64,000 nucleotides of DNA from Hellea balneolensis DSM 19091 (GTDB lineage Bacteria; Pseudomonadota; Alphaproteobacteria; Caulobacterales; Maricaulaceae): positions 992,001 to 1,056,000 of the forward strand of contig NZ_AUAC01000002.1 in the NCBI RefSeq assembly GCF_000428525.1, written 5' to 3'. Positions 42,559-52,136 of this stretch are shown here, piece after piece (within the stretch, counting starts at the first letter, position 1; the number at the start of each line of letters is the position of its first letter). The notes below the pieces were generated by a model. The model did no database searches. It saw only the letters and a list, made by a program, of their open reading frames with translations, and was not told the DNA's origin. Both the position numbers and the translations under genes were made by a program.

Positions 42559-45508
42559 TTAATCTCTCACCCTTTGGATCATAAAAGACCGGCTTTACCA
42601 CTTTGGCCTTTATGACTTTGCCCGGCATCGGAATACTCAGTGTCTCGTCCATACGGTCAAAACCATCCCGCACCACCGCCATTGCAATTGAACGGCCCAA
42701 AGGCTCACTCCAATAGCTTGACGTCACATGGCCTAGCATATCCATTGGAATAGCTTGATTGGGATCGTCAACAATTTGCGCGCCCTCTTCTAGTACCTCA
42801 TTCGGATTTTCAGTTAAAAGCCCGATGAGCTGTTTTCGTCCCTTCGCGACCAAATCAGGGCGCGCGAGTGATCGTTTACCGACAAAATCTCTTTTCTTTT
42901 TAGAGACTGCCCAAGACATGCCTGCATCATGTGCCGTGACTGTTCCGTCAGTATCTTGCCCGACAATAATGAAACCTTTTTCCGCACGCAGCACATGCAT
43001 GGTTTCCGTGCCGTATGGACAGATATTATATTGCTGTCCCGCTTCGAACAGATTTTCCCAAACCAAACGCCCATAATGAGCAGGAATATTGATTTCAAAT
43101 CCAAGCTCGCCCGTAAAGCTTACGCGGAAGAGGCGCGTGGGCACACCGCAAATCTTCCCTTCGCGCAATGTCATATGCGGGAAAGCCTCAGGAGACAGAT
43201 CAATGCCTTCAACGAAAGGTTCAATGAGCTTTCGCGCGTTAGGCCCGTTAATCGCAATGACAGCCCACTGCTCCGTCGTCGAGGTCAACCAAACATCAAG
43301 CTCAGGAAACTCTGTCTGGAGATAATCTTCCATATGGCGATAGACACGCGGCGCTCCGCCCGTTGTTGTTGTCACATGAAAACGATCTTCGGCCATGCGG
43401 CCAACCACACCGTCATCATATATATAACCGTCTTCTCGGCACATCAGCCCATAACGACATCCAAGAGCTGGAAGCTTGCTCCATGGATTCGTGTACATCA
43501 GATTCATAAATTTAGCCGCATCAGGGCCCACAACCTCAATCTTACCTAAAGTAGAGGCATCAAAAATCCCGAGGCTTTCGCGCGTCGCTTTGCATTCCCG
43601 CGCGACGGCGGCGTGCATATCCTCGCCATCCTTTGGAAAATACCAAGCTCGCCGCCAATGGCCGACCGGCTCAAAAGCTGCTCCGTTTGCTTCGGCCCAA
43701 GGGTCAATCGGTGTCTTGCGCGTGGGATCAAATAATTCATTATCACGGTAACCTGTGAAGGTTCCAAATGTTGTCGGCGTATAGGGCGGACGAAACGTCG
43801 TCAGGCCCACTTTTTCAATCGGCTTACCGACTGCCTTAGACGCGATTTCTAAAGCGTTGAGATTGGAAGTTTTACCTTGGTCAGTCGCCATACCATTCGT
43901 CGTGTATCGCTTGACATGTTCGATAGATTTAAAGCCCTCGCTAACAGCGAGTTTAATATCTTTTTCGGTCACATCATTTTGGAAATCGACAAAGGCTTTT
44001 TGTTTAGAGCTATCCAGATAGCTCGGAAGACTGCTCAGGACGACGCCTGATCCAAACTCAATTTCGTTCGTTTTATAGGCCTTACGTCCCCCGCCTGCTT
44101 TATGTCCTGCACTTAAGGCAGCTGCGACACCAAAATCACCATTACATGCGCCAATACAGACAGCATTCTCATTTGGCATATCAGGAATATAGGCAGCGAG
44201 ATCAGCGTCCCATTTAATTCCGCCCTTTGAATGAGACCAGAGATGAAGACTCGGCGTCCAGCCACCACACATCAATATAGCGTCGCAATTTATTTTCGTT
44301 TTCTTTCCACTCTCAGGCTCATAAACCTCACAAGCGTTAACGCGGAGCTTACCAAAAGTTTTTGTGATTGCTGCGGACTTTATGATTTTTATGCCGCGCT
44401 GTGTCGCGCCCATGATAAGATCATCCCGAATAGTACTGCGCACATCAATAATAGCGGCAATTCGAGTGTTCGCATCAGCCACATCAAAAGCAGCCTGATA
44501 GGCGCTATCATGACTGGTAAACACGGCCACCTCATTACCCACCGCAACGCCATATTGGCCCAGATAAGTCTGAGCCGCAGAGGCGAGCATTATACCCGGT
44601 CGATCATTACCGTTAAAGACAAGGGGACGTTCAATACCACCTTGCGCAAGAATAACTTTCCCTGCGCGAATACGATGTAGTGCCTCGCGCACCTTCCCAA
44701 TTTTTGCATTTGGAATATGGTGCTTTACGCGCTCGGCCAGCGCGACGAAATTATCGTGATAATAGCCTGTCGCGGTTGTGCGCGTCATCAGCGTCACATT
44801 CTCAGCCTTGGTTAAAGCCTTAAGTGAGGCTTCCAGCCATTTGCTTGCGGGTTTACCACCAATTTCGATGTTAGGAGTCGAGCGTAAGCTTCCGCCCATA
44901 TGAGCATTCTCATCAACTAATATGATACGCTCCCCGCTTTTAGATGCCGAAAGCGCCGCCGCTATCCCGGCAGGGCCTGCACCGATAATCAGCGTCTCGC
45001 AATGCCCATATGTACTCGCATAAACATCAGGATCGTCAGCATCAGGCGCGGGGCCAAGGCCCGCCATATTTCGAATAAAGGGCTCATAAACCTTATCCCA
45101 AAAGCTCTTCGGCCACATGAAGGTCTTGTTGTAAAACCCTGCGGGGAAAAACATAGAAAAGGCATTATTGAAAGCCCCCATGTCGAATTTCAAATTCGGC
45201 GAGCGGTTCTGACTCTCAGCTTTCAGCCCCTCATATATCTCTTGCGTTGTCGCGCGAACATTCGGCGTGACGCGTCCCTTACCTCTGTCCACAGCTATAA
45301 GCGCATTTGGTTCTTCCCAGCCCGCTCCTAATACGCCGCGTGGGCGGTGATATTTAAAACTGCGGCCCATCAGATGATTGCCATTGGCTAGCAAAGCTGA
45401 AGCTACCGTGTCGCCCTCCAGCCCTTGATAGGCTTTGCCGTCAAAGGTGAAATTAATCACCTTGGAGTCATCAACAACGCCTCGCCCTGTTTTGCGAAAG
45501 AGGCTCAT
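42548..45508 (-). CDS. soxA: Sarcosine oxidase alpha subunit, set 2
   Basis: The 986-residue subunit has the same layout as set 1: a ferredoxin-like N-terminus (RSFKYHRPRGVLGAG), an NAD-binding domain (TLIIGAGPAGIAAALSASKSG near 170, AQGGIERPLVFNGNDRPG), and a GcvT-like THF-binding C-terminal domain from about residue 600 (ESLGIFDASTLGKIEVVGPDA, GPNARKLIEPFV). It accepts the methyl carbon removed by SoxB and makes 5,10-methylene-THF. It shares a four-base ATGA overlap with soxD. Its position directly after a dimethylglycine-dehydrogenase-like gene makes set 2 the likely main sarcosine oxidase. Confidence 0.93.
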   Translation of the reverse strand: MSLFRKTGRGVVDDSKVINFTFDGKAYQGLEGDTVASALLANGNHLMGRSFKYHRPRGVLGAGWEEPNALIAVDRGKGRVTPNVRATTQEIYEGLKAESQNRSPNLKFDMGAFNNAFSMFFPAGFYNKTFMWPKSFWDKVYEPFIRNMAGLGPAPDADDPDVYASTYGHCETLIIGAGPAGIAAALSASKSGERIILVDENAHMGGSLRSTPNIEIGGKPASKWLEASLKALTKAENVTLMTRTTATGYYHDNFVALAERVKHHIPNAKIGKVREALHRIRAGKVILAQGGIERPLVFNGNDRPGIMLASAAQTYLGQYGVAVGNEVAVFTSHDSAYQAAFDVADANTRIAAIIDVRSTIRDDLIMGATQRGIKIIKSAAITKTFGKLRVNACEVYEPESGKKTKINCDAILMCGGWTPSLHLWSHSKGGIKWDADLAAYIPDMPNENAVCIGACNGDFGVAAALSAGHKAGGGRKAYKTNEIEFGSGVVLSSLPSYLDSSKQKAFVDFQNDVTEKDIKLAVSEGFKSIEHVKRYTTNGMATDQGKTSNLNALEIASKAVGKPIEKVGLTTFRPPYTPTTFGTFTGYRDNELFDPTRKTPIDPWAEANGAAFEPVGHWRRAWYFPKDGEDMHAAVARECKATRESLGIFDASTLGKIEVVGPDAAKFMNLMYTNPWSKLPALGCRYGLMCREDGYIYDDGVVGRMAEDRFHVTTTTGGAPRVYRHMEDYLQTEFPELDVWLTSTTEQWAVIAINGPNARKLIEPFVEGIDLSPEAFPHMTLREGKICGVPTRLFRVSFTGELGFEINIPAHYGRLVWENLFEAGQQYNICPYGTETMHVLRAEKGFIIVGQDTDGTVTAHDAGMSWAVSKKKRDFVGKRSLARPDLVAKGRKQLIGLLTENPNEVLEEGAQIVDDPNQAIPMDMLGHVTSSYWSEPLGRSIAMAVVRDGFDRMDETLSIPMPGKVIKAKVVKPVFYDPKGERLNVV

Positions 45509-45840
45509 GACTTTGCCTTTTGTTCAGCGTTATTCTTGCGAGCCGCCTCGATCTGTGTTTCTGTTCGGCGAGGTTGACCCATTTTATATGTCATCACAAA
45601 TTTATCGGTGACCGTGTCGCGAATGGCATTAAAAAACATATTGCATCCGGAATTATGCCACCAACGCTCAGCATGCTCGCCGCGAATATTGTCGCGAATA
45701 AACATATAGCGTGACCAGTCCTCATCTGACATTTCGGTTTGTTCTTGTGCTGTCGGGCGCACGTAATGCGCCTCACCCGCATAAGCGAATTCGATCTCAG
45801 ACCGCTTCTCATTGCAATAAGGACAATGAATTTCAAACAT
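45505..45840 (-). CDS. soxD: Sarcosine oxidase delta subunit, set 2, zinc site intact
   Basis: The 111-residue delta subunit has all four zinc ligands: C6 and C9 in HCPYCNEKR, H62 and C66 in RWWHNSGCNMFF. The body matches the family (SEIEFAYAGEAHYVRP, NIRGEHAERWWH). A short Lys/Ala-rich tail extends the C-terminus. It lies between soxB (ten-base gap) and soxA (four-base overlap). It is the useful internal reference for the set 1 paralogue, which lacks the cysteines. Confidence 0.93.
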   Translation of the reverse strand: MFEIHCPYCNEKRSEIEFAYAGEAHYVRPTAQEQTEMSDEDWSRYMFIRDNIRGEHAERWWHNSGCNMFFNAIRDTVTDKFVMTYKMGQPRRTETQIEAARKNNAEQKAKS

Positions 45841-45850
45841 CTTTTATCCT

Positions 45851-47101
45851 TTAATGCGCAACTGCTGCGGCGGCGGCTTCGTCAATAAGGCGACCCCCAA
45901 CAAAACGATCTAGATTGAATGGCGCGTTTATTTTATGCGGCGCGTCATGGGCCACAGTATAGGCTAGCATATCCGCCGCACCTGGTGTGGCTTTGAACCC
46001 GCCTGTTCCCCAACCGCAATTGACGTAAAGCCCTTTTACAGGGGTCTTGCCGACAATCGGGGAACGATCTGGCGTGACGTCAACAATCCCGCCCCAAGAG
46101 CGCAGCATACGCTGGCGTTTAAAAATTGGGAAAATTTCGCAAATCGCGGCGACATTATGCTCTTGAAGGTGCAGAGGTCCACGCTGACTATAACTCGTAT
46201 ATTGATCTGTTCCCGCGCCAATCACAAGCTCACCTTTATCAGACTGACTTATATAGGCATGGACTGCATTTGACATCACAACACAGGGCATAACGGGCTT
46301 AACAGGTTCAGAGACCAAAGCTTGCAAGGGATAGCTTTCAAGCGGAAAGCGCAGACCTGCCATCTCCATAACTACAGAGGTATTTCCCGCAGCAGAGACA
46401 CCGATTTTTTTAGAGGCGATATAGCCCTTTTCAGTCTCAACGCCTTCTACAGCTCCGTCCGGATCGCGGCGGATGCCTATGACCTTGCAGTTTTGAATAA
46501 TATCCACGCCAAGCTTTGACGCGGCTCTTGCATAGCCCCAGGCCACACTGTCATGACGCGCGGTACCCGCCCTCATCTGTAAAGCTCCGCCCATCACGGG
46601 ATAACGGCGATGCGGCGAAATATCGAGCGGAGGGCAAAAGGCTTTGCACTCTTCAGGGCTAAGCCACTTATTATCAACACCGTTTAGGCGGTTGGCATGA
46701 ACATGGCGCTGAAAGCTCTGCACATCATGCACATTATGAGCGAGCATGAGCACGCCCCGCTTTGAGAACATCAAATTATAGTTCAACTCTTGTCCCAAGC
46801 CATCCCAAAGATCGACGGCATGGTCATACATAGCCGCGCTTTCATCAAACAAATAATTCGAACGGATAATGGTTGTGTTGCGCCCCGTATTGCCGCCGCC
46901 AATCCACCCTTTTTCAAGAACCGCGACATTGGTAATGCCGTAACGCTTGGCCAGATAATAAGCCGCGCCAAGACCATGCCCACCGCCACCAACAATGATG
47001 GCATCATATTCTTTTTTGGGTTCCTTATCCGGAAATTGAACAGGCCATTTTTTATGACCCGATAGCGCATTCGCGAATAGGCTTATGGCAGAATATTTCA
47101 C
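45851..47101 (-). CDS. soxB: Sarcosine oxidase beta subunit, set 2
   Basis: The 416-residue flavoprotein has FAD motif [35 protein letters not shown], and H183 in [16 protein letters not shown] matching the covalent-FMN histidine of heterotetrameric sarcosine oxidase. The C-terminal segment [20 protein letters not shown] is typical. It catalyses oxidative demethylation of sarcosine to glycine with O2 as final acceptor, giving H2O2. It starts directly at the stop of the upstream dimethylglycine-dehydrogenase-like gene, so the second and third demethylations are co-expressed. Confidence 0.94.
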   Translation of the reverse strand: MKYSAISLFANALSGHKKWPVQFPDKEPKKEYDAIIVGGGGHGLGAAYYLAKRYGITNVAVLEKGWIGGGNTGRNTTIIRSNYLFDESAAMYDHAVDLWDGLGQELNYNLMFSKRGVLMLAHNVHDVQSFQRHVHANRLNGVDNKWLSPEECKAFCPPLDISPHRRYPVMGGALQMRAGTARHDSVAWGYARAASKLGVDIIQNCKVIGIRRDPDGAVEGVETEKGYIASKKIGVSAAGNTSVVMEMAGLRFPLESYPLQALVSEPVKPVMPCVVMSNAVHAYISQSDKGELVIGAGTDQYTSYSQRGPLHLQEHNVAAICEIFPIFKRQRMLRSWGGIVDVTPDRSPIVGKTPVKGLYVNCGWGTGGFKATPGAADMLAYTVAHDAPHKINAPFNLDRFVGGRLIDEAAAAAVAH

Positions 47102-49549
47102 TTACGATCTCAGCTTCTCATTTGTAGGATCATGCGGGCTGTCTTCGAGGACTTGGCACTTATACCGTTTACCAAGAATTTCAATCTCTAGCTTGGTTCC
47201 AATTTCTGAGACTGAGGGATGCACCATCGCAAGCGCCAAAGACGTTTGCATACGCCATCCATAGCCGCCGCCTGTCGCGCGCCCAATGACTTTACCATCA
47301 TGATAAATAGGATTATTGCCAATAACGTCTGCATCATCAACATCACTCACGCCCAGTGTTACAAAGGCATTCTCGAAACCCTTTTTCTCCCACGCCAAAA
47401 GAGCGTCTTTACCTAAGAAATTTTCTTTCTTATTCATGTTCACAAAACGGTGAAGCCCAGATTCATAAGCCGCATACTCAATCGACATTTCTGTTCCAAC
47501 CAAACGGTAAGACTTTTCAAGTCGCATGGAGTTCATGGCGCGAATACCAAAGGGCTTGAGTCCGTGTTTCTCGCCATGTTTAAACAGCGCATCAAATATA
47601 TGGTTTTGATATTCAATAGGGTGGTGGATTTCCCAGCCAAGTTCACCAACAAAGTTCACCCGCAGAAGCTTAACAGGCGCATGTCCGACATACGTCTCTT
47701 GCCCTGTCAGCCATGGGAAGTCTTCATTAGAAAGATTGGATCCCGTGATAGGCTGTAAGAGGTCCCGCGCCTTTGGCCCTGCTACAACAAAGACACCCAT
47801 GGAATTGGTCAAGTCAGTCATATGCACCGACCCGTCACCCGGCAGATGCTTACGAAGCCAATCGTGATCCAGACGATGGTTAGCGCCCGCAGAGACGAGA
47901 TAGAAACTCGTCTTACTTTCACGCTGAACTGTAAATTCAGAATGAACCCCGCCCTTTGACGTCAAGCCGTGAGCCAAAGCCAATTTCCCAGGACGTACGG
48001 GCATTTTCTGCGCAAGCATTGTGTTGAGCCACTTCGCGGCGCCCTTCCCTTCGATACGGCATTTGGCAAAAGCCGTCATATCAAGGAGGCCAACATTCTC
48101 AGCTACATTTTTACATTCATTCCCGACATGTTCAAAATAGGAAGAGCGTCGGAACGACCAATCATCTTTTTGCTCAACGCCCTCAGGCGCAAACCAATTC
48201 GGGCGCTCCCACCCAAAGAGCTGTCCAAAGACGGCGCCCTTTTCTTTCATGCGGTCATAGCAAGGAGACGTTCGCAATGGACGTGCCGCCATGCGCTCTT
48301 CATCCGGATAGTGAATGGTGAAGACATCGGCATAAGCCTCTTCATTTTTCTCAATGAGATAACTCTTAGTCGCATAGGGGCCGAAACGCCGCGGATCGAC
48401 ACCGAGCATATCCACGGTGGGCTCTCCTTCGACAATCCACTCGGCGAGTTGCCACCCCGCTCCGCCAGCGGCTGTGATACCAAAGCTATGACCTTCATTC
48501 AGCCAGAAGTTTTTCTTATCCCAAGCCGGGCCAACAATCGGGTTCCCATCAGGCGTATAAGCGATCGCGCCATTGTAAACTTTCTTAATGCCCAAATCCT
48601 CAAATATTGGGACCCGGTTAATGGCGCTCTCAATATGCGGCATAAGGCGGTCAATATCCTCTTGGAACAGCTCATATTCAGACTGAGCATCAGGGCCGTC
48701 GAGATAACAGGCCGGCGCGCCATGCTCATAAGGCCCCAAAATAAGACCGCCCGCTTCTTCGCGCATATACCAACTACCGTCTGATTCGCGCAGCACGCCG
48801 AGTTCGGGCAAACCGTCTTTTCGGCGCTGCACAATATCAGGGTGGGACTCTGTGACGATGTATTGATGCTCGACGGGTACAACAGGGATATCGAGACCAA
48901 TCATTTCGCCTGTTTTGCGCGCGAATGAGCCCGTGCAAGAAATGACATGCTCAGCAATAATTTCACCCTTATCCGTGGTCACTTTCCAGCGATCATCAGA
49001 GAGTTGTTCAATGGCTAGAACAGTGGTGTTCCGGTGGATTTTACCGCCGCCGGCCCGCGCGCCAATTGCAAAAGCTTGCGTTAGGTCTGCTGGCTGCACA
49101 TAGCCATCTTCTGGATGACGAATAGCGCCGACAATGCCATCTTTCTTCGCAAAAGGCCAAATCTCCACAACCTCTTCCGCTGTGAGGAAATCCACCTGCA
49201 CGCCAATTGTCTGCGCAACACCCGCATATTGGTGATACTCATCCATGCGGTCTTGGTTTGTGGCAAGGCGAATATTAGAGACAGGACGAATACCGACATC
49301 TTGGCCAGTTTCAGCCTGAAGAGATTTGTAAAGCTCAACAGAGTATTTATGTAGCTGCCCCACAGAATAGCTCATATTAAAGAGCGGCAATAGGCCTGCA
49401 GCATGCCAGGTTGAGCCCGATGTCAGCTCTTTACGCTCAAATAAAACACAATCAGACCAGCCTTTTTTTACCAGGTGATAAAGCGTTGAAACGCCTACAA
49501 CACCCCCGCCAATAATGACGGCTTTCGCTGTTTTTTGAATGTCGCTCAT
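47102..49549 (-). CDS. Dimethylglycine dehydrogenase-like FAD/THF protein
   Basis: The 815-residue two-domain protein has an N-terminal FAD (DAO) domain (VIIGGGVVGVSTLYHLV) with the segment SGSTWHAAGLLPLFN, whose histidine corresponds to the covalent-FAD histidine of mammalian dimethylglycine/sarcosine dehydrogenases. A GcvT-like THF-binding domain starts near residue 440 (VAENVGLLDMTAFAKCRIEG, GPKARDLLQPITG, GELGWEIHHPIEYQNHIF). It would remove a methyl from dimethylglycine, or sarcosine, as methylene-THF. With soxBDAG directly downstream, dimethylglycine is the sensible substrate. A 125-base gap separates it from the upstream unknown gene, so it may have its own promoter. Confidence 0.88.
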   Translation of the reverse strand: MSDIQKTAKAVIIGGGVVGVSTLYHLVKKGWSDCVLFERKELTSGSTWHAAGLLPLFNMSYSVGQLHKYSVELYKSLQAETGQDVGIRPVSNIRLATNQDRMDEYHQYAGVAQTIGVQVDFLTAEEVVEIWPFAKKDGIVGAIRHPEDGYVQPADLTQAFAIGARAGGGKIHRNTTVLAIEQLSDDRWKVTTDKGEIIAEHVISCTGSFARKTGEMIGLDIPVVPVEHQYIVTESHPDIVQRRKDGLPELGVLRESDGSWYMREEAGGLILGPYEHGAPACYLDGPDAQSEYELFQEDIDRLMPHIESAINRVPIFEDLGIKKVYNGAIAYTPDGNPIVGPAWDKKNFWLNEGHSFGITAAGGAGWQLAEWIVEGEPTVDMLGVDPRRFGPYATKSYLIEKNEEAYADVFTIHYPDEERMAARPLRTSPCYDRMKEKGAVFGQLFGWERPNWFAPEGVEQKDDWSFRRSSYFEHVGNECKNVAENVGLLDMTAFAKCRIEGKGAAKWLNTMLAQKMPVRPGKLALAHGLTSKGGVHSEFTVQRESKTSFYLVSAGANHRLDHDWLRKHLPGDGSVHMTDLTNSMGVFVVAGPKARDLLQPITGSNLSNEDFPWLTGQETYVGHAPVKLLRVNFVGELGWEIHHPIEYQNHIFDALFKHGEKHGLKPFGIRAMNSMRLEKSYRLVGTEMSIEYAAYESGLHRFVNMNKKENFLGKDALLAWEKKGFENAFVTLGVSDVDDADVIGNNPIYHDGKVIGRATGGGYGWRMQTSLALAMVHPSVSEIGTKLEIEILGKRYKCQVLEDSPHDPTNEKLRS

Positions 49550-49674
49550 GGCGTCTACCTTATATTTTCTTATGTTTTAGCCCCTATCCACCGTGCAGGA
49601 ATGCGTCAATTCCGCCAAACAGTTATTAGCTCTATTAATGTTATAAAACAGCCCTTGAATTAAGACTGTGGGGA

Positions 49675-50430
49675 TTACTCTCCCGCACCCCGCCGTGAAG
49701 CATCAGTTGAGGGCACGAGCAACCTATCCGCAATTTTATTTAATTGCGCGTATGTCTGATGTGAAACAGCAATTCCGCTGTCCAAGGCAGCAGAATATGC
49801 CTGAGAAAATTGTCTACCCGTCTTATAAGGAGCATGGCCCTCTGGTAGAATTGCACTCACTGCCTTCGTGATAACATCTGCTGTTGTTGAGCACAAAAAA
49901 CTTAGACCTGACTCTCCCCAAGGGCCGTGATGCACTTCATTTAGTATGTAATAATCCGGTAGGTCTTTTGACGATTTAAGCCATAAAATATGAGTTCGGC
50001 CCTCTGTGGCATCATACCAGATAGCCGCCGCATATAAGTTAAATCGTGCGGATTTTTTAAGCGCTGCAAAAATATTTAAGCGGCCAAATATATTCAAAAA
50101 ATCTATGCGGCCAAAGCCGTTTGTCTGGGCACCGGCAATGGCGAGATCAGCCGAGGCATTTACAAAGGGAATTAAGCAGCGTCCATAGCCCTCTAGCAGA
50201 AAATGGTTATAAGTAGGCTCTGAAAGTTTGATTTCACGAGCAGGTGTTTCCAAATCCGGTAGGCTGCGTATAATGAGGCCAATACCGTCCAAACCATGTG
50301 CTTCGAGCCAGAGACATGAGCGGGCCATTACCGCAAAATCATAACCATGGTGATAGAGCGCTTCGTAAGTGCGCCGCATAAGCGCTCTTAGCTCATTTAG
50401 CGAAAGGTATAAATCGGCCTTATCCGTCAT
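49675..50430 (-). CDS. DUF3726-like protein of unknown function
   Basis: The 251-residue protein has the N-terminal pattern LYLSLNELRALMRRTYEALYHHGYDF, reminiscent of DUF3726, plus conserved-looking stretches NHFLLEGYGRCLIPFVNAS and GRIDFLNIFGRLNIFAAL. It has no signal peptide or membrane helix. It overlaps the 569-residue unknown gene upstream by four bases and sits in the betaine operon. The YALYHHGYDFAVMARSCLWLEAHG style resembles malate/lactate-dehydrogenase-like (Ldh2) folds only weakly, which I do not rely on. Function unknown. Confidence 0.7.
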   Translation of the reverse strand: MTDKADLYLSLNELRALMRRTYEALYHHGYDFAVMARSCLWLEAHGLDGIGLIIRSLPDLETPAREIKLSEPTYNHFLLEGYGRCLIPFVNASADLAIAGAQTNGFGRIDFLNIFGRLNIFAALKKSARFNLYAAAIWYDATEGRTHILWLKSSKDLPDYYILNEVHHGPWGESGLSFLCSTTADVITKAVSAILPEGHAPYKTGRQFSQAYSAALDSGIAVSHQTYAQLNKIADRLLVPSTDASRRGAGE

Positions 50431-52136
50431 CCGCTAACGGCGGGGCGGATTGGAAAACACCAGGTATCGGCAGTACTTTCGCCAATATCAGAGATAAGAG
50501 GCGCACCCTGAAACATGGTATTCCTTACCCACATGCGTGAACGGGGATCAAACTTGCCCACACCAAAAAATGAGAGCTTACAGCGCAATAAATGTATCGG
50601 CAGTACGTCCAGGTCTATCGCATTGATCCGTATCTCGCCGTAACGCGTTTTCGCCATGGTTTGCATACGGCGCGTAATATATCTGTGTTGAGGGTTTTCA
50701 AAAACGAAACGCGCCGTAGTTGTCTCCCGTCCCCGATCTTCAATAAAGGTGCATAAATCACGATAGCTTTCGCATACATACCAGCCTATGCCCAAGAGCA
50801 TTTCATTTGCGGCTCCCGGTTCTTCAAAGCGTTGTCCAAGTCGCGGCTCCATTTTTTCCTCAGACCTGTACCAAAAAATGCCCTGTGTTTTTGGATCAGT
50901 ATAATCAATATTCAGCGCCCAATCATAATGTGTTTCTATGAGTGCCTTTAAATCTCCAACAGGCATATCCGCCTGTAACGCATAGACCTCATCAAGAGAC
51001 AGGCTATCTTCTAAATCAGTCATTAAATCTGGATAAAGCTCCAGTAGCAGCACATTGAGAAGTTCCTGCGCTTCGACACTTAAATGAGATTCAGCATATT
51101 CAGTGAGCTGATACCACGCTGAGATTTGCACATCTTCAAACCAATCCACCAAAATCGACATATCAGCTTTAGCTTTGCTGTTTATCGTATTTTGATCCGC
51201 ATTATCCGTCGAAATTTCATCAAGATGCTGCATGGCTTTCTGGGCTAAGCACAAAAAGTCCCCGCGCTTAACATCGCATATAGCCCCGTCACGCTGAATA
51301 CGCGCTAAAGCGGTTTCTCTCACTTCAATCCAGTTATTCACCAGCAAGGGATGGTTGATAAGATATGGCGCCATACCCAGTCCTGTCGCATTACCAATAC
51401 CGACATAGCGTCTTATCGCATCAGTCATTTTTACAGCTTTATCAGCTGTCCGGTTTGCAGCGACACGGTCCGCTTGGAATAGGCTGAAGTCACGGATGAG
51501 GAAGCAGGAAAACATCTCGGCCGCGAAGGGGCTAGCAAAATCAGGGTATTGCGTTTTGACTTTATCCCAATCAGCCATTCCAAATTTACCGGACCCGTAA
51601 ACAGCAGTGGTGCGGTAGAGATAGCCGACCTTGGCCATTACATCCAGATCAGGCTGTAGTCCTGATGAAAGTCGGTCCACGACATAATTAAAATTGCGGG
51701 CAGATTTATTAGCACGGGAGAGGACGATGCAGCGGCTATCCATCCGGCCTTTCTCCTGGAGGGGAACATTTTGCCGCAAAAAATCGAGCCGCTCTGCATC
51801 CACTTCGCCCTGACAGAGCGTGACCGTCATATCCCAATCTTCGGCAATAACGCGGTCGCTGCGGATATTTGGATCCAAATTTTTAGAGAAAACAACATAG
51901 CTGAAAAGGTCGTTTGGCGTCGTGATGCTGTAAATCACTTCGCCATAACCCTCATTACATAAATCAATATGAGAGCGCTTTATATCCCATTTTTCGCGCA
52001 AGATACGACGCACAAGTGAGCGCATAAAACTTAGGGGATAGGGATAAAGCGTTCCGAGCCGGTTGATATCCATGACGACATTCGCAGGACGGTAATCCAG
52101 CCTCTCATCACAGATATGCGGCTCTGCCATGACCAT
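50427..52136 (-). CDS. Conserved protein of unknown function, 569 residues
   Basis: I do not recognise this family. The protein is soluble, without signal peptide, and rich in Asp, Tyr and Trp. Distinct patches are NRLGTLYPYPLSFMRSLVRR near the N-terminus, GYGEVIYSITTPNDLFSYVVF, MDSRCIVLSRANKSARNFNYV, AVYGSGKFGMADWDKV, and a C-terminal RILRCKLSFFGVGKFDPRSR-like basic segment. It overlaps the M19-like gene start by one base and the DUF3726-like gene by four, so all three are made together. Context implies a part in betaine or amine catabolism, such as a regulator of flux, scaffold or novel enzyme. Confidence 0.8.
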   Translation of the reverse strand: MVMAEPHICDERLDYRPANVVMDINRLGTLYPYPLSFMRSLVRRILREKWDIKRSHIDLCNEGYGEVIYSITTPNDLFSYVVFSKNLDPNIRSDRVIAEDWDMTVTLCQGEVDAERLDFLRQNVPLQEKGRMDSRCIVLSRANKSARNFNYVVDRLSSGLQPDLDVMAKVGYLYRTTAVYGSGKFGMADWDKVKTQYPDFASPFAAEMFSCFLIRDFSLFQADRVAANRTADKAVKMTDAIRRYVGIGNATGLGMAPYLINHPLLVNNWIEVRETALARIQRDGAICDVKRGDFLCLAQKAMQHLDEISTDNADQNTINSKAKADMSILVDWFEDVQISAWYQLTEYAESHLSVEAQELLNVLLLELYPDLMTDLEDSLSLDEVYALQADMPVGDLKALIETHYDWALNIDYTDPKTQGIFWYRSEEKMEPRLGQRFEEPGAANEMLLGIGWYVCESYRDLCTFIEDRGRETTTARFVFENPQHRYITRRMQTMAKTRYGEIRINAIDLDVLPIHLLRCKLSFFGVGKFDPRSRMWVRNTMFQGAPLISDIGESTADTWCFPIRPAVSG

